Assembly: GCF_037975245.1 (NCBI RefSeq)
Contig: NC_092583.1
Span: 7,267,264 to 7,331,263, forward strand
Direction of reading: 5' to 3'
DNA length: 64,000 bases
From: Apostichopus japonicus
Taxonomy: Eukaryota > Echinodermata > Holothuroidea > Aspidochirotida > Stichopodidae
In this document: in pieces, positions 11,870-24,623 of the stretch
Position numbering within the stretch: position 1 is the first letter of the stretch
How the letters are laid out: the number at the start of each line of letters is the position of its first letter
Notes under the pieces: generated by a model
The model's database searches: none
What the model was told of the DNA's origin: nothing
What the model saw: the letters and a program-made list of their open reading frames with translations, nothing else
Program-made: the position numbers and the translations under genes

Positions 11870-13779
11870 GTCCTGATGAGCCTCACCCACTCTCCCCGAA
11901 CTTGCTAACGAGGACCTTATGGATGCCTCGTTTCTGAGATACCCCGAGCCAGCCAGGAAACTTATTACTAATACCAGACCTGTGATGGAAGGCAGTCATA
12001 CTCATTGGAAGCAAAGGTGGATAAAGTCACTGCCCGACCTCCTCAGTTTGCTGAGAGTGAACCATGGAGGAGGACTCCTGTCAGTAATGAAAACAGAACA
12101 TTGCCACAAAATAATGTACATGTGGATGTGAATCTTTGGAGGCACTTTTGGAGAGTGTGTCACCCAGAGAGACCAGAGGGGGAGTGCCAGACAGGCCAAC
12201 CAGCCCTTGGTCTTATAATGATATGGGTGGGAGGGGAGTTAATGGACCTCAATACCCCTCTAGTCAGCACAGACCTCAAGAGCCCGAGATTCACTATGCA
12301 CAAGTTGACATTGAGCCGACAAAATCTAGACAACCAAGTCGACAGCCAGCTGAACCGGTAATGTATGCCCACATCCAGGCGAAACCGACGAATAATCAGC
12401 ATATGTCACAGCCATCATTAGAACTTTCACAGCCTCCCTCATTTAGGTGTCGGAACCATGTACCAGCGGGTTCCCAGCCATCCTAGCCAGTGCCTGTTAC
12501 ATCTCCACAACAGCCTCATAACCCGGTAGAGGAACCAATCTCCAAAACTCAACTGTCACCTACCAAGGTGGTCATTGAGGACTTGCCATCAAACAGATTA
12601 GGTCAGCCTAACCGCCATCACCCGTGGATGGTCAGACGACACCATCCTCTCATACAATGCCCATTGATGCCCAAGTTGTGGTTGAAAACAGACAACAAGT
12701 GGTGAACTCTTCTCCTGCTTATGTCAAGCCATCACAGTCCCTATCTGCTGTATCAGGACAGATGCAACCAACATCAACAACTGTTTACCCAGGTCAACAA
12801 CCAACAGCACAGCTTGACAACCCTGGGCCACATCCACCATCAAGTCGATCACCAAATGCTCAACAAGTCGTACCACACTACATGCAACAGCCGCAGCGTG
12901 CCGTCATAGAGCAGTCTGTTCCCCGGTCACATCAAAATGTGCCTGTGCAGCAGTCACCGTATGGTTACCCTCAACGTGTGCCCAGGTAGACAGCTCTCCA
13001 GCACACCCCTCAACAGTATGCCTCCCCTCAACAGTATGCCTCCTCTCAACAGTATGCCTCTCCTCATCAAGCACATATTTCACCATTGCAAGTACAACCG
13101 ACACAACAACATGCACCTCATAGGGTGGTGTATACTCAGGAGATCAAAAAAGAAACAGTGCAGTCGCAGCAGTATCAGCCTCGGATGCAACTACAACAGC
13201 AACCAGCGTCCCCTCAACAACAGCAGCAGCCATTGTACCAGCAGCAACAACCTCAACAGCAACAACAACAGCGACCTGTACAGCAACAGCAACAGCAACA
13301 GCAATTATATGAACAAGAACAGGCACAGTCACAACAGCAACAGCATTTACATCAACGAGAACAGCCACAACAAGAGCAGACAACATACAAACATCGGCAG
13401 CAACATCCTCAGTTGCAACGACTTCAGCAACAGAGTCCAGGAGGGGAACCGCCTGCTATTAGTTTCTCTGAGGCCACGCCCCCTCCAAACACGTCAACCA
13501 ACAGGAGTCTCCCATTTTCCAGCAGGGTGTGGGAGGGGTGGAATCAGCTAGGTCACCTGATCTCCAGAGTCTGGAACCGACAAGTGGACCGCCACCAGTG
13601 TATCCTACCTACAGTGATCGTATGAAGAACAAGCCACAACCTCTCTATCCCACATTCAGTGACAGACACAGGAGAGGCCATCCACGGATAGACGAGTCGT
13701 TTGCGAGCCCACCAAACGGGAATTACAAAACACTGTACGACAACAGGAGTGGTAATAGAGGAAGGGGTTCCTCAGGAAG
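11870..13779 (+). CDS. TNS: Tensin long disordered exon, Pro/Gln-rich, with several frame breaks
   Basis: This 1.9-kb exon has an acceptor at 11869 and a GTAAGA donor at 13780. It encodes low-complexity linker: a segment with tyrosine motifs YAQV and YAHI (about 12290-12375), a Pro/Ser/Gln stretch (12500-13080), a polyglutamine tract (about 13150-13440) and a basic end (13530-13779, with two YPTYSD/YPTFSD-type motifs). Coding character is continuous but changes frame near 11890, 11980, 12130, 12610 and 13515, and meets in-frame TAG at 12484 and 12987. Both stops fall in Gln-rich context and would be CAG with a single C. The downstream exons show no such damage. Assembly indels, a divergent haplotype, or real loss of this linker with use of a downstream start are all possible. 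Confidence 0.75.
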
Positions 13780-16700
13780 GTAAGATTTGTGCAGTTGTTG
13801 AAAAGTGGAACAGTGAGGGGGGGGGGGAGGGGGTCTCTTAAAGCCTTTACAATCATATTTCATGTTAAGATATGGATTAAATCAAGAGTTTGGTTAGATT
13901 GTTACATTGGCTAAGAACACATTCTCTCTCTGTCTTGTCTAGTGTAAACATTTGTTTCAATTTCTCTCAAATCTACACAATATATGTTAGACTTTTTTGG
14001 TCAAATAGTTGGGATATGGGTGGGATAATATCTTTAAATTTAACATCAAATATAGTTAATTCTGCCGTAAAGGGCAATTGCATTGTCTTCTTCAAGGACT
14101 AAATGGGAACATAAAAAATAAAAAAATTCCCATCTTGGAGCAAGACATTTTGCCAAGTTCAAGTTAATAATAATGGGATAGTATCTTCAAATTTAACATC
14201 AAATAAAGTTAATTTTACCATAAAGGGCAATTGCCTCGTCTTCTTCGAGGAATAAAGGGGAACACCAAAAATTAAACTTTCCCATCTTGGAGCAAGACAT
14301 TTTGCCAGGTATCGAATTAACAAATCCGTTTTTAATTTGCTTGATATAAAAACTGATTTGCCGACCTTTCAGCAGAGTCAATTGCCTGTGGCATTGCTTT
14401 CTTTAATCCTTGTTATTGAATCACTCAGTCGAGCGAGGTCAGTGGGTCATTCTTGTAGTTCCTAGCTAATGAGTATCTGTCATCCCCTCGTTCATATCTT
14501 CCGTTGCTGCTCGTGAAGTCATTTACTTTTATTTTTTATGGTACCCATTTCATTTCGAGAATGATGGTGAATGCTGGGAAGTATTTAATAGTCTGCTTTG
14601 TTGTGATATTTTGTTAGGACAAATCTTGAGGATTACAGTTTTGAACTCAGAGATGTTAAATAGTTTTTCATATCACAAGGTTCTCTGAAATGAAAAAGTA
14701 AGTAACCTAATTGAGCTGTTGTAAGAGAAAATTTTATTCCAACTGAAATTTGTTATCAATCGAAAATGTAATAAAAGGTAAAGCACAAGGAGTGATTTAT
14801 TGAATAAAAATATAGCATTGAATTCCATATAAATGTACAATAAATGTAACAAGTTGGTTTTATTTAGGTTCAGTTTCCATGGTGACAGCTTACAGACAGT
14901 TTCTGATTGTTTAGATAGTTGCAAGTTTCCAAAATGTCATGATACCATTGATACAATGCTGAATGTTATGGTGTTAGGCAAGCTTGGTTAAAACTTAGGA
15001 TTCTCTCAAGTATTCAGTGAACAGTCACATCTGTTTTCAAATTTAAAATCTTTGTTTAATTTGAAAAAAGAAAGTTAGTTTAACTAGACTTCAAGATGAT
15101 TCATGCCTGCTCTTTCAAAAATCTGTTTTGCTTTATGTGAACTTTTTATCAAATATTTTTTTGTTGGTTAATGTGTTGATAATATTCTAATGTTTTGCTC
15201 TTAAGGTCAGTATAATTGTAAATATGGTATTTGAATATGATTATCTAAGAAATGACTTTGAAGTTAGTACAACTCACAAAGGCATATTTCATTCATCAGT
15301 TCTTGTGTATCCTGTATTATTTCATAAACTCTTCGAAATTCATCTGAGTATAAATTTGATTATTATTTCACAGTGACGGTTCTGCAGTTTCACCTAGTAC
15401 TACAAGCCCAGTAAGACAGGCTGTGTCCCCTGCTGGTCCATCACCGATACAGAGTGGTCGAAGCACACCCTCTAACTTCTATCTCATGCCCCTCACTTCA
15501 CCGTATGGAAGCAACAACTCTCTAGCAGGTAATTATCTCTCTACATGAATTCATAACTGCTGATGGATCTTATATCACACAGGAGTCCCAGGTCAAGACT
15601 TGGGCATTGTCAGATGGATTCAGTGTATGCTTTTACTGTGTGTCTCACTGTTCCATTAGCACACCACTTATTGAGGCTAAATCATTCATGATAGACTTTT
15701 CTCTATTTTTTTGTTCTTTTTCCAACAGATCCAAACAAGGAACATGTGAGGTTTGTGAAAGATTTGTCGTCATGGTGGTACAAGCCACACATCACCAGGG
15801 AAGACGGTAAGCAAACCTCTGGTATATTTTGAAGTGTATTGTTTAAGAAATCATTGAAATTCCCTCAGACTAATAGCCGAACATGGTTCGCTTCAAGGCA
15901 AAACTATATATATATTCACTGTTTGTCTAGTGTGTAAAACTAGTAGGTGACAATCGTGGCTACAATGTTATATACATTAACTGTTTGTGTAGTGTGTAAC
16001 ACTAATAGGTGATAATGGTAGCTACGATGTTATATATACTTACTGTTTGTGTAGTGTGTACCACTAGTAGGTGATAATGGTGGCTACGATGTGATATGTA
16101 TTTACTGTTTGTGTAGTGTGTAACACTAATAGGTGATAATGGTGGCTACGATGTTATATATATTCACTGTTTGTGTAGTGTGTAACACTAATAGGTGATA
16201 ATGGTGGCTATGATGTGATATATATTTACTGTTTGTGTAGTGTGTAACACTAGTAGATGGTAATGGTGGCCACAATGTGATATATATTTACTATCTGTTC
16301 TCGTCACTAGCTATACACCTGTTGCGTGATAAACAACCTGGTACGTTTGTGGTGAGGGATAGCAATTCTTTCCCAGGAGCATTTGGACTGGCTATCAAAG
16401 TTTCCCAAGCTCCAGTTAATGCACCTCCGAAAAAAGGTAAGAGATCAGAAAAAAATTGCAACAAGAAATAATTTGGTTTGGTAGGGATGCGAATCAAAAT
16501 TTTCATTTTGTAATCATTTTACACACCCACTGAAAACAGGGCTTTTACCAGATGTTGAAGTTGAAAAAAACATATGTTCTGGAATGTCCAACATTTACCC
16601 TCATTATTTTCAACATGAACTTAAAAGAGGTTGCAATGAAGAAACAAGAGAAAAGTACAATTTTTTTTTTAATTTTATAAGCAGAGAATTTTCTTGATTA

Positions 16701-19700
16701 TAAATCCACCTGCAGTGGATAAACATCACTTGGAGTTCTTTTTCAAATGACTTTTCAAACATGCATTTGTAGTGCGCAAGTTTTTGGAAACGGTAAATTC
16801 TTCAAGTTTTGATCGCTACAATCTCATTGTGGTGCAATAATCTTCAGAAATTTGGTTTTGTAACAAACAGAGTGATCAGTGTGTAAGCCATGGGTAATAT
16901 GGTTACACTTATATTATTCATCAACAGCATTGATATTATCCAATTAGAATGTCGCCTATGTTTAACTGTATAGATGTTTCCATGGTACTTAGTGAATAAT
17001 GAAAGAAAATCCAGGCAAGATGTATCCTTATATCACTCTATTATTAGTTAATGCTTGCCAAAGGTTTCAAAAGACTTTCTCACAAATAAAATCTTGGAGG
17101 AAAAATGCCCAGGTTGCAATTACTAATATTATTAATAATTTTATATCTTGTGGAAAAGGCAGGATATACCATGTCATTACCATGTGAGATTGGCACCTAG
17201 ATTTTTGCTCTTAATAGGGAATGATTATTATGAAAGTACTCCTGTTTCACAAGTTTGGTTGTCATATTTAAATGGTTTTAAGGAAAGTCAAATATCTGAC
17301 ATAGTGTTACTAAACTGGAACACAAATATGAAACTTAGAAAATAGTAAGAGTTGTCTTCATGAAGTAGTGAAATAGCAGGAGTAGAGTGAAGTGTGAATA
17401 CGTAGTAATGTAGGAAAACCTTGTGAAGTTACCTTATGGAGTTACTTAACAGAGATAATAAAATCAGAAAAAAAAAACAGAATATAATACCCAACATACC
17501 CTCCAAGCTTTCACCCACAAGAGGAGGGTTGAAGGAACTAAATACCAAAACATTTGTAAAACTGTAATCTGAAAGTCTTATTATGAAGTGCTGACATGAG
17601 TATCAGTGCAACATCAAATATTTCAGAAAGATTGAGATGGATTGACTGATGGTCTAAATCGATCATGGATCATTTTACATCCCAACAGGTGGAGATCCAG
17701 GGAATGAGTTGATCAGACACTTTTTGATTGAACCCAACACGAGAGGTGTAAGATTGAAAGGCTGTACCAACGAACCAATCTTTGGCAGTCTTTCTGCATT
17801 GATTTACCAACACACCCTCACTCAGCTTGCCTTACCCTGTAAACTAGTCCTACCTGATGTTGGTAAGTTGAGAACATTTATCTATTATCTCCCAAGATGG
17901 GTGAAATATTTGTTATGAAAGGTTAACAAAATCTATAACGCCACCAGACTTCATATGCAATGCAAAGTTGGTCAAGTGTTTATTATGCTTACTATCCATG
18001 TATAACCAGTGTGTTACCTTAGTTACTCCATGTATAACCAGTGTGTTACCTTAGTTACTCCATGTGTAACCAGTGTGTTACCTTAGGTACTCCATGTATA
18101 ACCAGTTAGTTACCCTTAGTTACTCCATGTATAACCAGTTAGTTACCCTTAGTTACTCCATGTATAACCAGTTAGTTACAGGGATGTAAGTCTTCCGTAT
18201 TTTTACGGAAATCCGGTTTTTTTTTAAATTCCAATAAGTCTTCCGTATTTTTACGGAAATCCGTTTTTTTTTAATTCCTATAAAGTTCCACAACGCGGCA
18301 AAAATGCCTGGCCCGTTGCAGCAAGCTAACTTCAATTTTCACTCATCGATCACTCAAAATACCATTTCCACTTTCGCATCATCGCATTGCACCGTACAAC
18401 ATTTTGCCATGTGAATATCGTTGCGTACGTGCGAACTTCAAATCCTTATAGCTCATTTCTGTCGTTGAAAAACCTTGCCTAATTCATGTTGATTGGACTG
18501 CTAATTAATATCTTCGTAACTGCTGGTGCTCGACATAAGTTTTGGAATTAACGCTTGTGATATTTGTGAGCGGCGGAAATCTACGGGATACGCATATGAA
18601 AGTCGATATTTGTGTTCGCATTCGAATGTGAGACTGTTTTTTATTCCGTAGTTCGCTGCGACGTATTCGTAACTTTGAGCTAGCCTAACATAACGATAGT
18701 GTGTAAGTAGTAAGAACTAGGGGTAGGATGTGTTAGCGCTAATACTTCTAATCTAGCCTAACATACAGTAACGATAGTGTGTAAGTAGTCAGAGCTAGGA
18801 GTAGGATGTGTTAGGACGGCATTCATCTGGGGTCTCCCAATATTTTTCCGGTTTTTTTTTTGGGCTGCACTTACATCCCTGTAGTTACCCTTAGTTAATC
18901 CATGTATAACCAGTGTTTACCTCAGATAGTGGCTGTCAAAACCCACAGTACCTCTGCAGACTGTCCAACCACACATTATAGTTTCATACATCCCAGACAT
19001 CAACAGGAAAGGAATTTTCATTGTTGATTTACTTGTAACTGTATAAAACTATAAACTGTAGAAACCATGAGATCAATTTTGTTGTTGTTGAGAAGAACAT
19101 AAAAAGCGGCAGGATAGATTTAAAGAAAATTATGGTGACTCTATAGATACTTACATGTGTAAATGAGGAATTAAATTGTATATTTTACTTAATCCTCAAT
19201 AAGAAATTAAGACAGATATGATTTGAAAAGGTTGTACACTGCAGCAAAAATTGTAACTTGCACTGCCACATTTGTGGCTGTGTGAACTGTCAATGAGGGG
19301 AGAAGCATGTAATTGTTTGAGACCTGGAAGGAATTTCAAAAATCTACAAGTGTAGGGGAAAGTAAAGATCTGACATTTAGTTAGCAAAGGATTGCGTTTC
19401 TAAGCCCTGAAGCCTGAACTAACAGACATATATTAGCAGCATGAAAAGGATATAAATGTGTTGAGGCAGCAGAATATTGAAGCAACTTTTAATACAGTTC
19501 AGTTTTGATTACCCAAAAATTGAAAAAGAATCATATTTCTCAAAAACCAAAGTATAACATCATTCATTTAGGGGATTTAATGTGTATGCTGTTGTAATGT
19601 CTGCAAGCTTAGGTGAAATCAGGTGAGTATGAGGTCAGCAATTGATAAATGCTAAACAACTTCAGTTAAAGTGAATTTTTTTTTATAGAAAGTGGAAGGG

Positions 19701-22700
19701 ACATGTTTGTGGCAATGGCTGGAGTACATGTTGCAAGACTTTGTGTCTATAGACTTGATAGGGGTTAATCATGCATTTTTTAAAGTTTTTAATGGTTGTA
19801 GTAGTGGGAAATTGTGTGTGTTGAGTAGTAATTTAGGCTAAGGTTCATTGTTAATGGGGGAAGCCAATACTTTTAAGACTGGGAGTGGCTGTTGCTGAAG
19901 TAGGTGGACTGGAATAGGTGGAATAGAGGTTGCAATGTAGTGTTGGGAGGGATTCATCTTTATAGTAGTGGGAGAGGCTCATTTAATTAGTAGTCTATTC
20001 GACTGTTATTGGCAGTAGTTTGATTGGTAACCTTTGTGTGGTAGTTGGAGGGACTAAGTTCAGGTGTTTGCGGTATTGGAATGGTTATGGTCTGTGGTAG
20101 TGGGAGGAGGTGCTAATGTCTGTAGATGTGGGAAGCATTAGATAAAAAGGAAACCTCAAGTTTTTGTTGTATTTATTCTTCAGATCCAGCTGGAGGAGTT
20201 GACTCCCCGGATGCCATTGACCCTAAAAATCAGCTGCAGCATTGCTTCAGCAAGGAGCTGGTAAGTACAACAAACATATAAACAAAATCAGATAAAAAGA
20301 AAATCAATACAGTACTCACAGCAGGGAATCTGGGAAAATGAAAGGTATCTCTCATCTCCCTTATCATTATGATTATTATTATTATTATTATGCTTATTAT
20401 TATTATTATGCTTATGATTATAAACTATTGTTCTTTTCTCCCCTCTAGCATGCAGTGTGCTGTATCTTCAGTGTGTGGACATGGAATCACTGACCGGCCC
20501 AAGTGCAGTAAGGGAGGCCATAACGAGGGTCATGAATCAGAAGGATAGGCCAAAAGGGGTCAAAGTTTACTTTAAAGTTTCTCTGAAAGGTGTGACCCTG
20601 ACAGACAGTGGGAGGAAGTGTCTGTTTTAAAATGAATGTTTCATGAAATAGTTTATTTGGAAGAATTTTTGGAGTCTTTTTTTTTTTGGTGGGGGGGGGA
20701 GGAGGTGAGTAGAGGGTAGGTGAATGGGGACTGAAGGGGGGAAGGGAGCTGTGCTACAGACTGATGTTGCACACTAACCATATTTTTTAAAGAAATCAGT
20801 GCAGTTGGATCTTTCCTTGTGCAACAGTTTCTGTGAGAAAGAATTCACCTCAAACATGCATCTTGGGAAAAGCATGCAGATTGTTTCATCAACACATTAA
20901 TTGGTAATAAATTATCCAGCATCACCTCATTGACAACAATACACCATTGTCAAATTGTTGCACAAATACAACGATGCATTGCATATTTTGTACATGTAAA
21001 CTCAGCATTTCACCAACATTTTTTTATAACAGAAACAGAAGCAGCAAATATTACTTTGTTAAATTCAAACATCAATTTATTTCTTGACTGACAGCATCAG
21101 CAATGGTTATAGAATTTTCTATTTTGTTCCATATTTTGTTACTTTCATGAATGTCTCCCACTATATATTTTATATTTGATACCCTTTGACCTCTCATTTT
21201 AAAAAATGTATTTTTTTCTTGGCCTCCAGACTATTTTTCCGTAAACATTACCCAGTGGAGTCCATCTTGTACTGTGGAATGGATCCCGGTTCCAGAAAGT
21301 GAGTAATTCTGTTTTTCCTCAACTACTCTACTGCTCTGCCTTAACCCTGCTCTCACAAATGCATGGTTTTTGTGCAATCTGCTGGTTATCATGGTCTTAT
21401 GTCATGTTGGGTTCTTCCATCTTTCATTCAAATTTCATTTTGTGGATAGAAAAGCAAAAGTGTGTGAATGAGTTTTAGTGGTACAGTGCTATCAAGGGTG
21501 TTGATATGTAGTGCAAAATGTTTTCCAAATCTGGGTGCACCTTCTGGTAAGACCATTCATTGATAGAATCATTTTTCCTTTTAAGTCTGCTTGAATCTTC
21601 AAGTAATGTCAAAAGCAAAGAAGAAAAAAAGAAAGAAAGGAAGGAAGAAGAAAAAAGAAGTAAACCAGGGAAAGTTTGGAAGGGGTACTAACATGGAACT
21701 ATTGAACAATGGAACAATAGAACAATGGAACAATTGAAGCCTCAGGCATTCTGGCTGTGCAATATATAGATGGAATTCTAAGATGGTCTAAATTGCAAAA
21801 GTTAAAAGATTCATGATGTATGTTTCTAAGAAGAAACATATCGCTTGGTTGACAAGAATCATGAAATGTGAGAATTCAAGATAAGATGGAGATTGTCGTT
21901 TACATAATCCTTTTAGTTTCAAGAGCTTTTGTTCCGCAGTTAGTAGTTTCTATGGCTCTACTTTCAGAATAATCTTCTTTTTTTTTGTAATGGTGGAATT
22001 TTTTAATTAAGAGTCGCTGCTTTATTCTCTTTGTATGTTTTTTTTTGCTCTTCTTGAAATAACCTTCAAAGACCTCTAAACTAAATACTAATACCTCATC
22101 ATGCATAGACGAAGTCTTTGTTTCACTTTCCACTAAACAGTATAAGTTTATTAAGGTCGTTTACCTTAACTCAGAGTTTGTCTGCACAACTTCCGTCTTT
22201 CCCTTACACTGTTTTGAACAAATCTGTTGTTCACATCACCCTATAATGTGTCTACCCTTCTGTGTGCTGTAGCTGCATGCTATTTCTTCAGACACAGAGA
22301 CTCCTCTTGTTTCCTAAACCTTTCCATCCTCTCCAGCTGATTTCTCCTTCCTGCATCCTTCCTGCGTCATACATTTCTCCCAATTGATAAGTGACAGCGG
22401 CTTAAGTCAGTTTCTTGTGTTTACAGCTTAATTTCTCTCCTCATCAAAAATTGCTTTAATAATAAACATGTGTTGTAAATTGTTATCACCTCTTTGTGAG
22501 AACCTGTTTAGGCTAACTCCAGATAAAAACTTTGTCTTTTTGAACAAAAAAGCCTATCCAGATTTAGTGACTCTGGTAAGAGAACAATTAGTTATTGGAG
22601 GTAACCAGCTACTACTTTTAGTTAATCCTTCAAAAAGGATATTTCTACATTTATTTTTTCACTTGGCAGAAATATCATCCTTGTATTATTTGTCAAGCAC

Positions 22701-24623
22701 TCTGCATTAACCCTGAATGCTGTACTAGCTGTATTAAATTGACTAGTCCACTAAGATACCTTTCTCATATTCTTGACAACATGGGCCACCTTTCTGTTAG
22801 TTTGATAACAGAACTGATCATGTTTTGATTGGTGACACATCCTTCCACACTATCATGTTATCACAAAGTCAATGATGTAATTTGCAGAGTGACTCCTCTA
22901 GCAAGTCAGTATTATTTAGGTCCTTAACACATTCCTACCAGACCTACCTCAATTTGCAGACCAAAGTCTGTTCAGGGATTAGTATTGTTAATTCTCCACT
23001 TAATTTCGCCATCTCGAGGAATTGGAAGAAATATGCCATAGTCTGCGAAACAATTCACTCATTACTTGGTTGAAACGCTAGTGAATTTGTTGGGAAGTGC
23101 CCTAGTTTTGCATATTATGTTGGGTAGTCAGATGCAACCATGCTGGTTTGATAAGTGCGAACACACATCTGATATTAGTGCTAGCTTAATCCTTACGGTC
23201 CATGTACTTATGGTATTAACATATTTATTCCAACCCACCTCTAAATCCCATCTAATCATTAAGCCTGCACCTCTGCAGCAAGTCAAAAGGCCAAGAAAAG
23301 TCCACATTGATGGTAACATTGGGACATTGTGGAATGGAAAAAGAAAATGTCATTATTATTGGTCTCTCATGGGCGCTCCTAACTGCTTGCCTAACACATT
23401 CCAATGCTCTGCTATTCAATTTCAGGTTTCCAAGAATGGAAGGCCAAGACAGCCCTGATGCCAAGTAAGTAAATACTAAAGCTCGCTGTAGAGACGGAAA
23501 TAACGAATGAAAATGCAAACAGGCTGGATAAATAATACCTGAAATGTAGATACCTTCCGTGTGATGCTTGTATCGTCTGCCGGCCCTATAAAATGATGTT
23601 TGTTACAGTCTGTGGAGGGTTTGTGCACATTGTGATCATTGATATTAGGAAGGCGAGGCAAATTCTAGCTGCAATGGGTGTGACTTTTCATCAACAACTG
23701 TACGATGATGCTTTTGAGGTTTCTGACCCCAGTAAATAAAAGTGAGTTTGTTGGTGAATGTACTCCAGGGAAAGTACTCCAGCAATATAACATTGCCTGA
23801 TTTCAAGCTTATAATTGACACATACATACATATATATTTAAGTTTTGATTAAATTCTTACACAAATGATCAGTGTGGTGTTTCCATAAATTCGTCTAACC
23901 CTTTTCATATTATCTGCTTGTCTTCTTTTTTGGATGGAGAAGGGGGTGGGGTAAGGTGGGTGGGTGGTCAAGATTATGAGGGGGGCATTGGGAGGGAGAT
24001 TGAGGCTTGAAAGTTAGCTATTAGTTATAGAGGGGGCACTAGCTGTTGTTGGTGTACTAGTGCTAACATTGTGTTTGTTTAGTTCACACTATTTACAATG
24101 TTATTTTCCACATGATTCTCTGGATCAAGAGATGTAGGGGAGGAATGGCTACAAATCGCAAAACAAAAAGCTGCACAAGCAATTTGTGACAATTTCAAAG
24201 GTTGTCAATCCTGTATGTCTTTCACAATTTACCCATCTTCCTCATTTTAGTTTTTCCTCGTTAAAACCTCTTTAGCAGTACCCATCCACTCGCCCCGGTG
24301 GGGTTGCTAGTTCCCAAATGAAGGTACAGCTTTCCCTCACAATGCAGCAAACTATCTTCTTTGTGGCATATTTTGCCTCTTGCTAGAAGTAAAGTGTGCT
24401 GAAAGTGATGGAAACTTACAAATTAAGAAAGCTTTTCAATCCCACTGAATTTTCTCTTTTTCCGTTATTCAGGTGTTTTGGTTTCGTCTCTCGTAAGCCG
24501 GGCAGTCTCACAGACAACCAGTGCATGGTTTTTGCCGAACACGAAGTGGAGCAGCCGGCTTCGGCCATCGTTAGTTTTGTCACCAAGGTTCTCCTCGGTT
24601 CAAAGCAGATCAAGACGCCGTGA
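11870..24623 (+). CDS. TNS: Tensin, C-terminal half: disordered linker, SH2 and PTB domains (multi-exon)
   Basis: Tensins are focal-adhesion adaptors linking integrin beta tails to actin and to phosphotyrosine signalling. Exons seen: 11870-13779 (linker, frame disturbed), 15374-15528, 15729-15806, 16311-16436, 17689-17862, 20184-20264 (or 20260), 20449-20617, 21230-21298, 23426-23464 and 24473-24623 (TGA). From 15374 on, every junction is GT-AG and in phase if the second of two overlapping donors is used at 20264. SH2 hallmarks: [11 protein letters not shown], the FVVRDS form of FLVRES, and RHFLIEP with [13 protein letters not shown] hallmarks: [38 protein letters not shown] and [11 protein letters not shown]. 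This order is specific to tensins. The actin-binding PTP/C2 head is not in the window: it is either further upstream (unlikely, since 1-6850 belongs to another locus), encoded elsewhere, or absent as in the short tensin TNS4. Confidence 0.93.
14022..14313 (+). repeat. Tandem duplication of about 153 bp in a tensin intron
   Basis: Two diverged direct copies start with gggata-tatct near 14022 and 14175. Both end in cccatcttggagcaagacat then tttgcca. There is no coding content. Confidence 0.8.
15374..15528 (+). CDS. TNS: Tensin linker exon before SH2
   Basis: The 155-bp exon lies between a CACAG acceptor and a GTAATT donor. It enters completing an AG-T serine codon and leaves in phase 1. It encodes a Ser/Pro/Thr-rich unstructured segment ([19 protein letters not shown]) ending [14 protein letters not shown] and TP sites suggest proline-directed phosphorylation, as in vertebrate tensin linkers (inference). 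Confidence 0.85.
15729..17862 (+). CDS. TNS: Tensin SH2 domain, three exons
   Basis: Exons 15729-15806, 16311-16436 and 17689-17862 all keep phase 1. The first gives the alpha-A entry ([13 protein letters not shown]). The second gives [20 protein letters not shown], with the phosphotyrosine-binding arginine in VVRDS. The third gives [17 protein letters not shown] and the C-terminal helix [12 protein letters not shown]. In tensins this domain binds tyrosine-phosphorylated partners such as p130Cas and FAK. No binding residue appears lost. Confidence 0.93.
15905..16300 (+). repeat. 62-bp minisatellite in the tensin SH2 intron
   Basis: Six or more tandem copies have a period of exactly 62 bp, measured from the ACTG anchor at 15918, 15980, 16042, 16104, 16166 and 16228, with a partial copy at 16290. 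Each unit contains gtagtgtgtaacacta. The array runs directly into the 3' splice site of the SH2 exon at 16311. Confidence 0.9.
17991..18920 (+). repeat. 32-bp minisatellite split by a transposon
   Basis: Copies of a 32-bp unit (tccatgtataaccagt, then gtgttaccttagttac) run from about 17991 to 18178 and resume at 18882-18920. The gap is exactly the element at 18179-18881. Confidence 0.85.
18179..18881. mobile_element. DNA transposon with CAGGGATG ends and 6-bp TSD
   Basis: The left end CAGGGATGTAAGT and right end ACTTACATCCCTG are perfect inverted repeats, flanked by tagtta on both sides. The element is 703 bp and non-coding. It contains two tandem copies of a palindromic ccgtatttttacgg unit near the left end and a duplicated agcctaacat...gtgtaagtag segment near 18680-18815. 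A sister type with related ends and a 6-bp duplication lies at 28632-29097. Confidence 0.82.
20184..20264 (+). CDS. TNS: Tensin SH2-PTB linker exon with overlapping donors
   Basis: It encodes [20 protein letters not shown] and then CFSKEL(V). Two donors overlap: the strong GTAAGT at 20261 and a weaker GTACAA at 20265. Using the first leaves phase 0 and puts the PTB exon out of frame. Using the second leaves phase 1 and joins cleanly to give ELVTCSVLYLQ. The in-frame choice is given here. Confidence 0.8.
   Translation: MQLEELTPRMPLTLKISCSIASARSW
20449..24623 (+). CDS. TNS: Tensin PTB domain, four exons, and stop codon
   Basis: Exons are 20449-20617 (donor GTGTCT), 21230-21298, 23426-23464 and 24473-24623. 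They read in one frame from [18 protein letters not shown] through [36 protein letters not shown] and [17 protein letters not shown] to [15 protein letters not shown] and TGA at 24621. In tensins this domain binds NPxY motifs of integrin beta tails. Length and end point match the usual tensin C terminus. Confidence 0.93.

Noticed and set aside
13144-13386. Minus-strand open frame rich in Val and Ala
   Set aside because: It is the antisense shadow of the CAG/CAA polyglutamine tract in the tensin exon.
15905-16300. CRISPR-like array
   Set aside because: Units are contiguous with no unique spacers, and the DNA is eukaryotic; this is a minisatellite.
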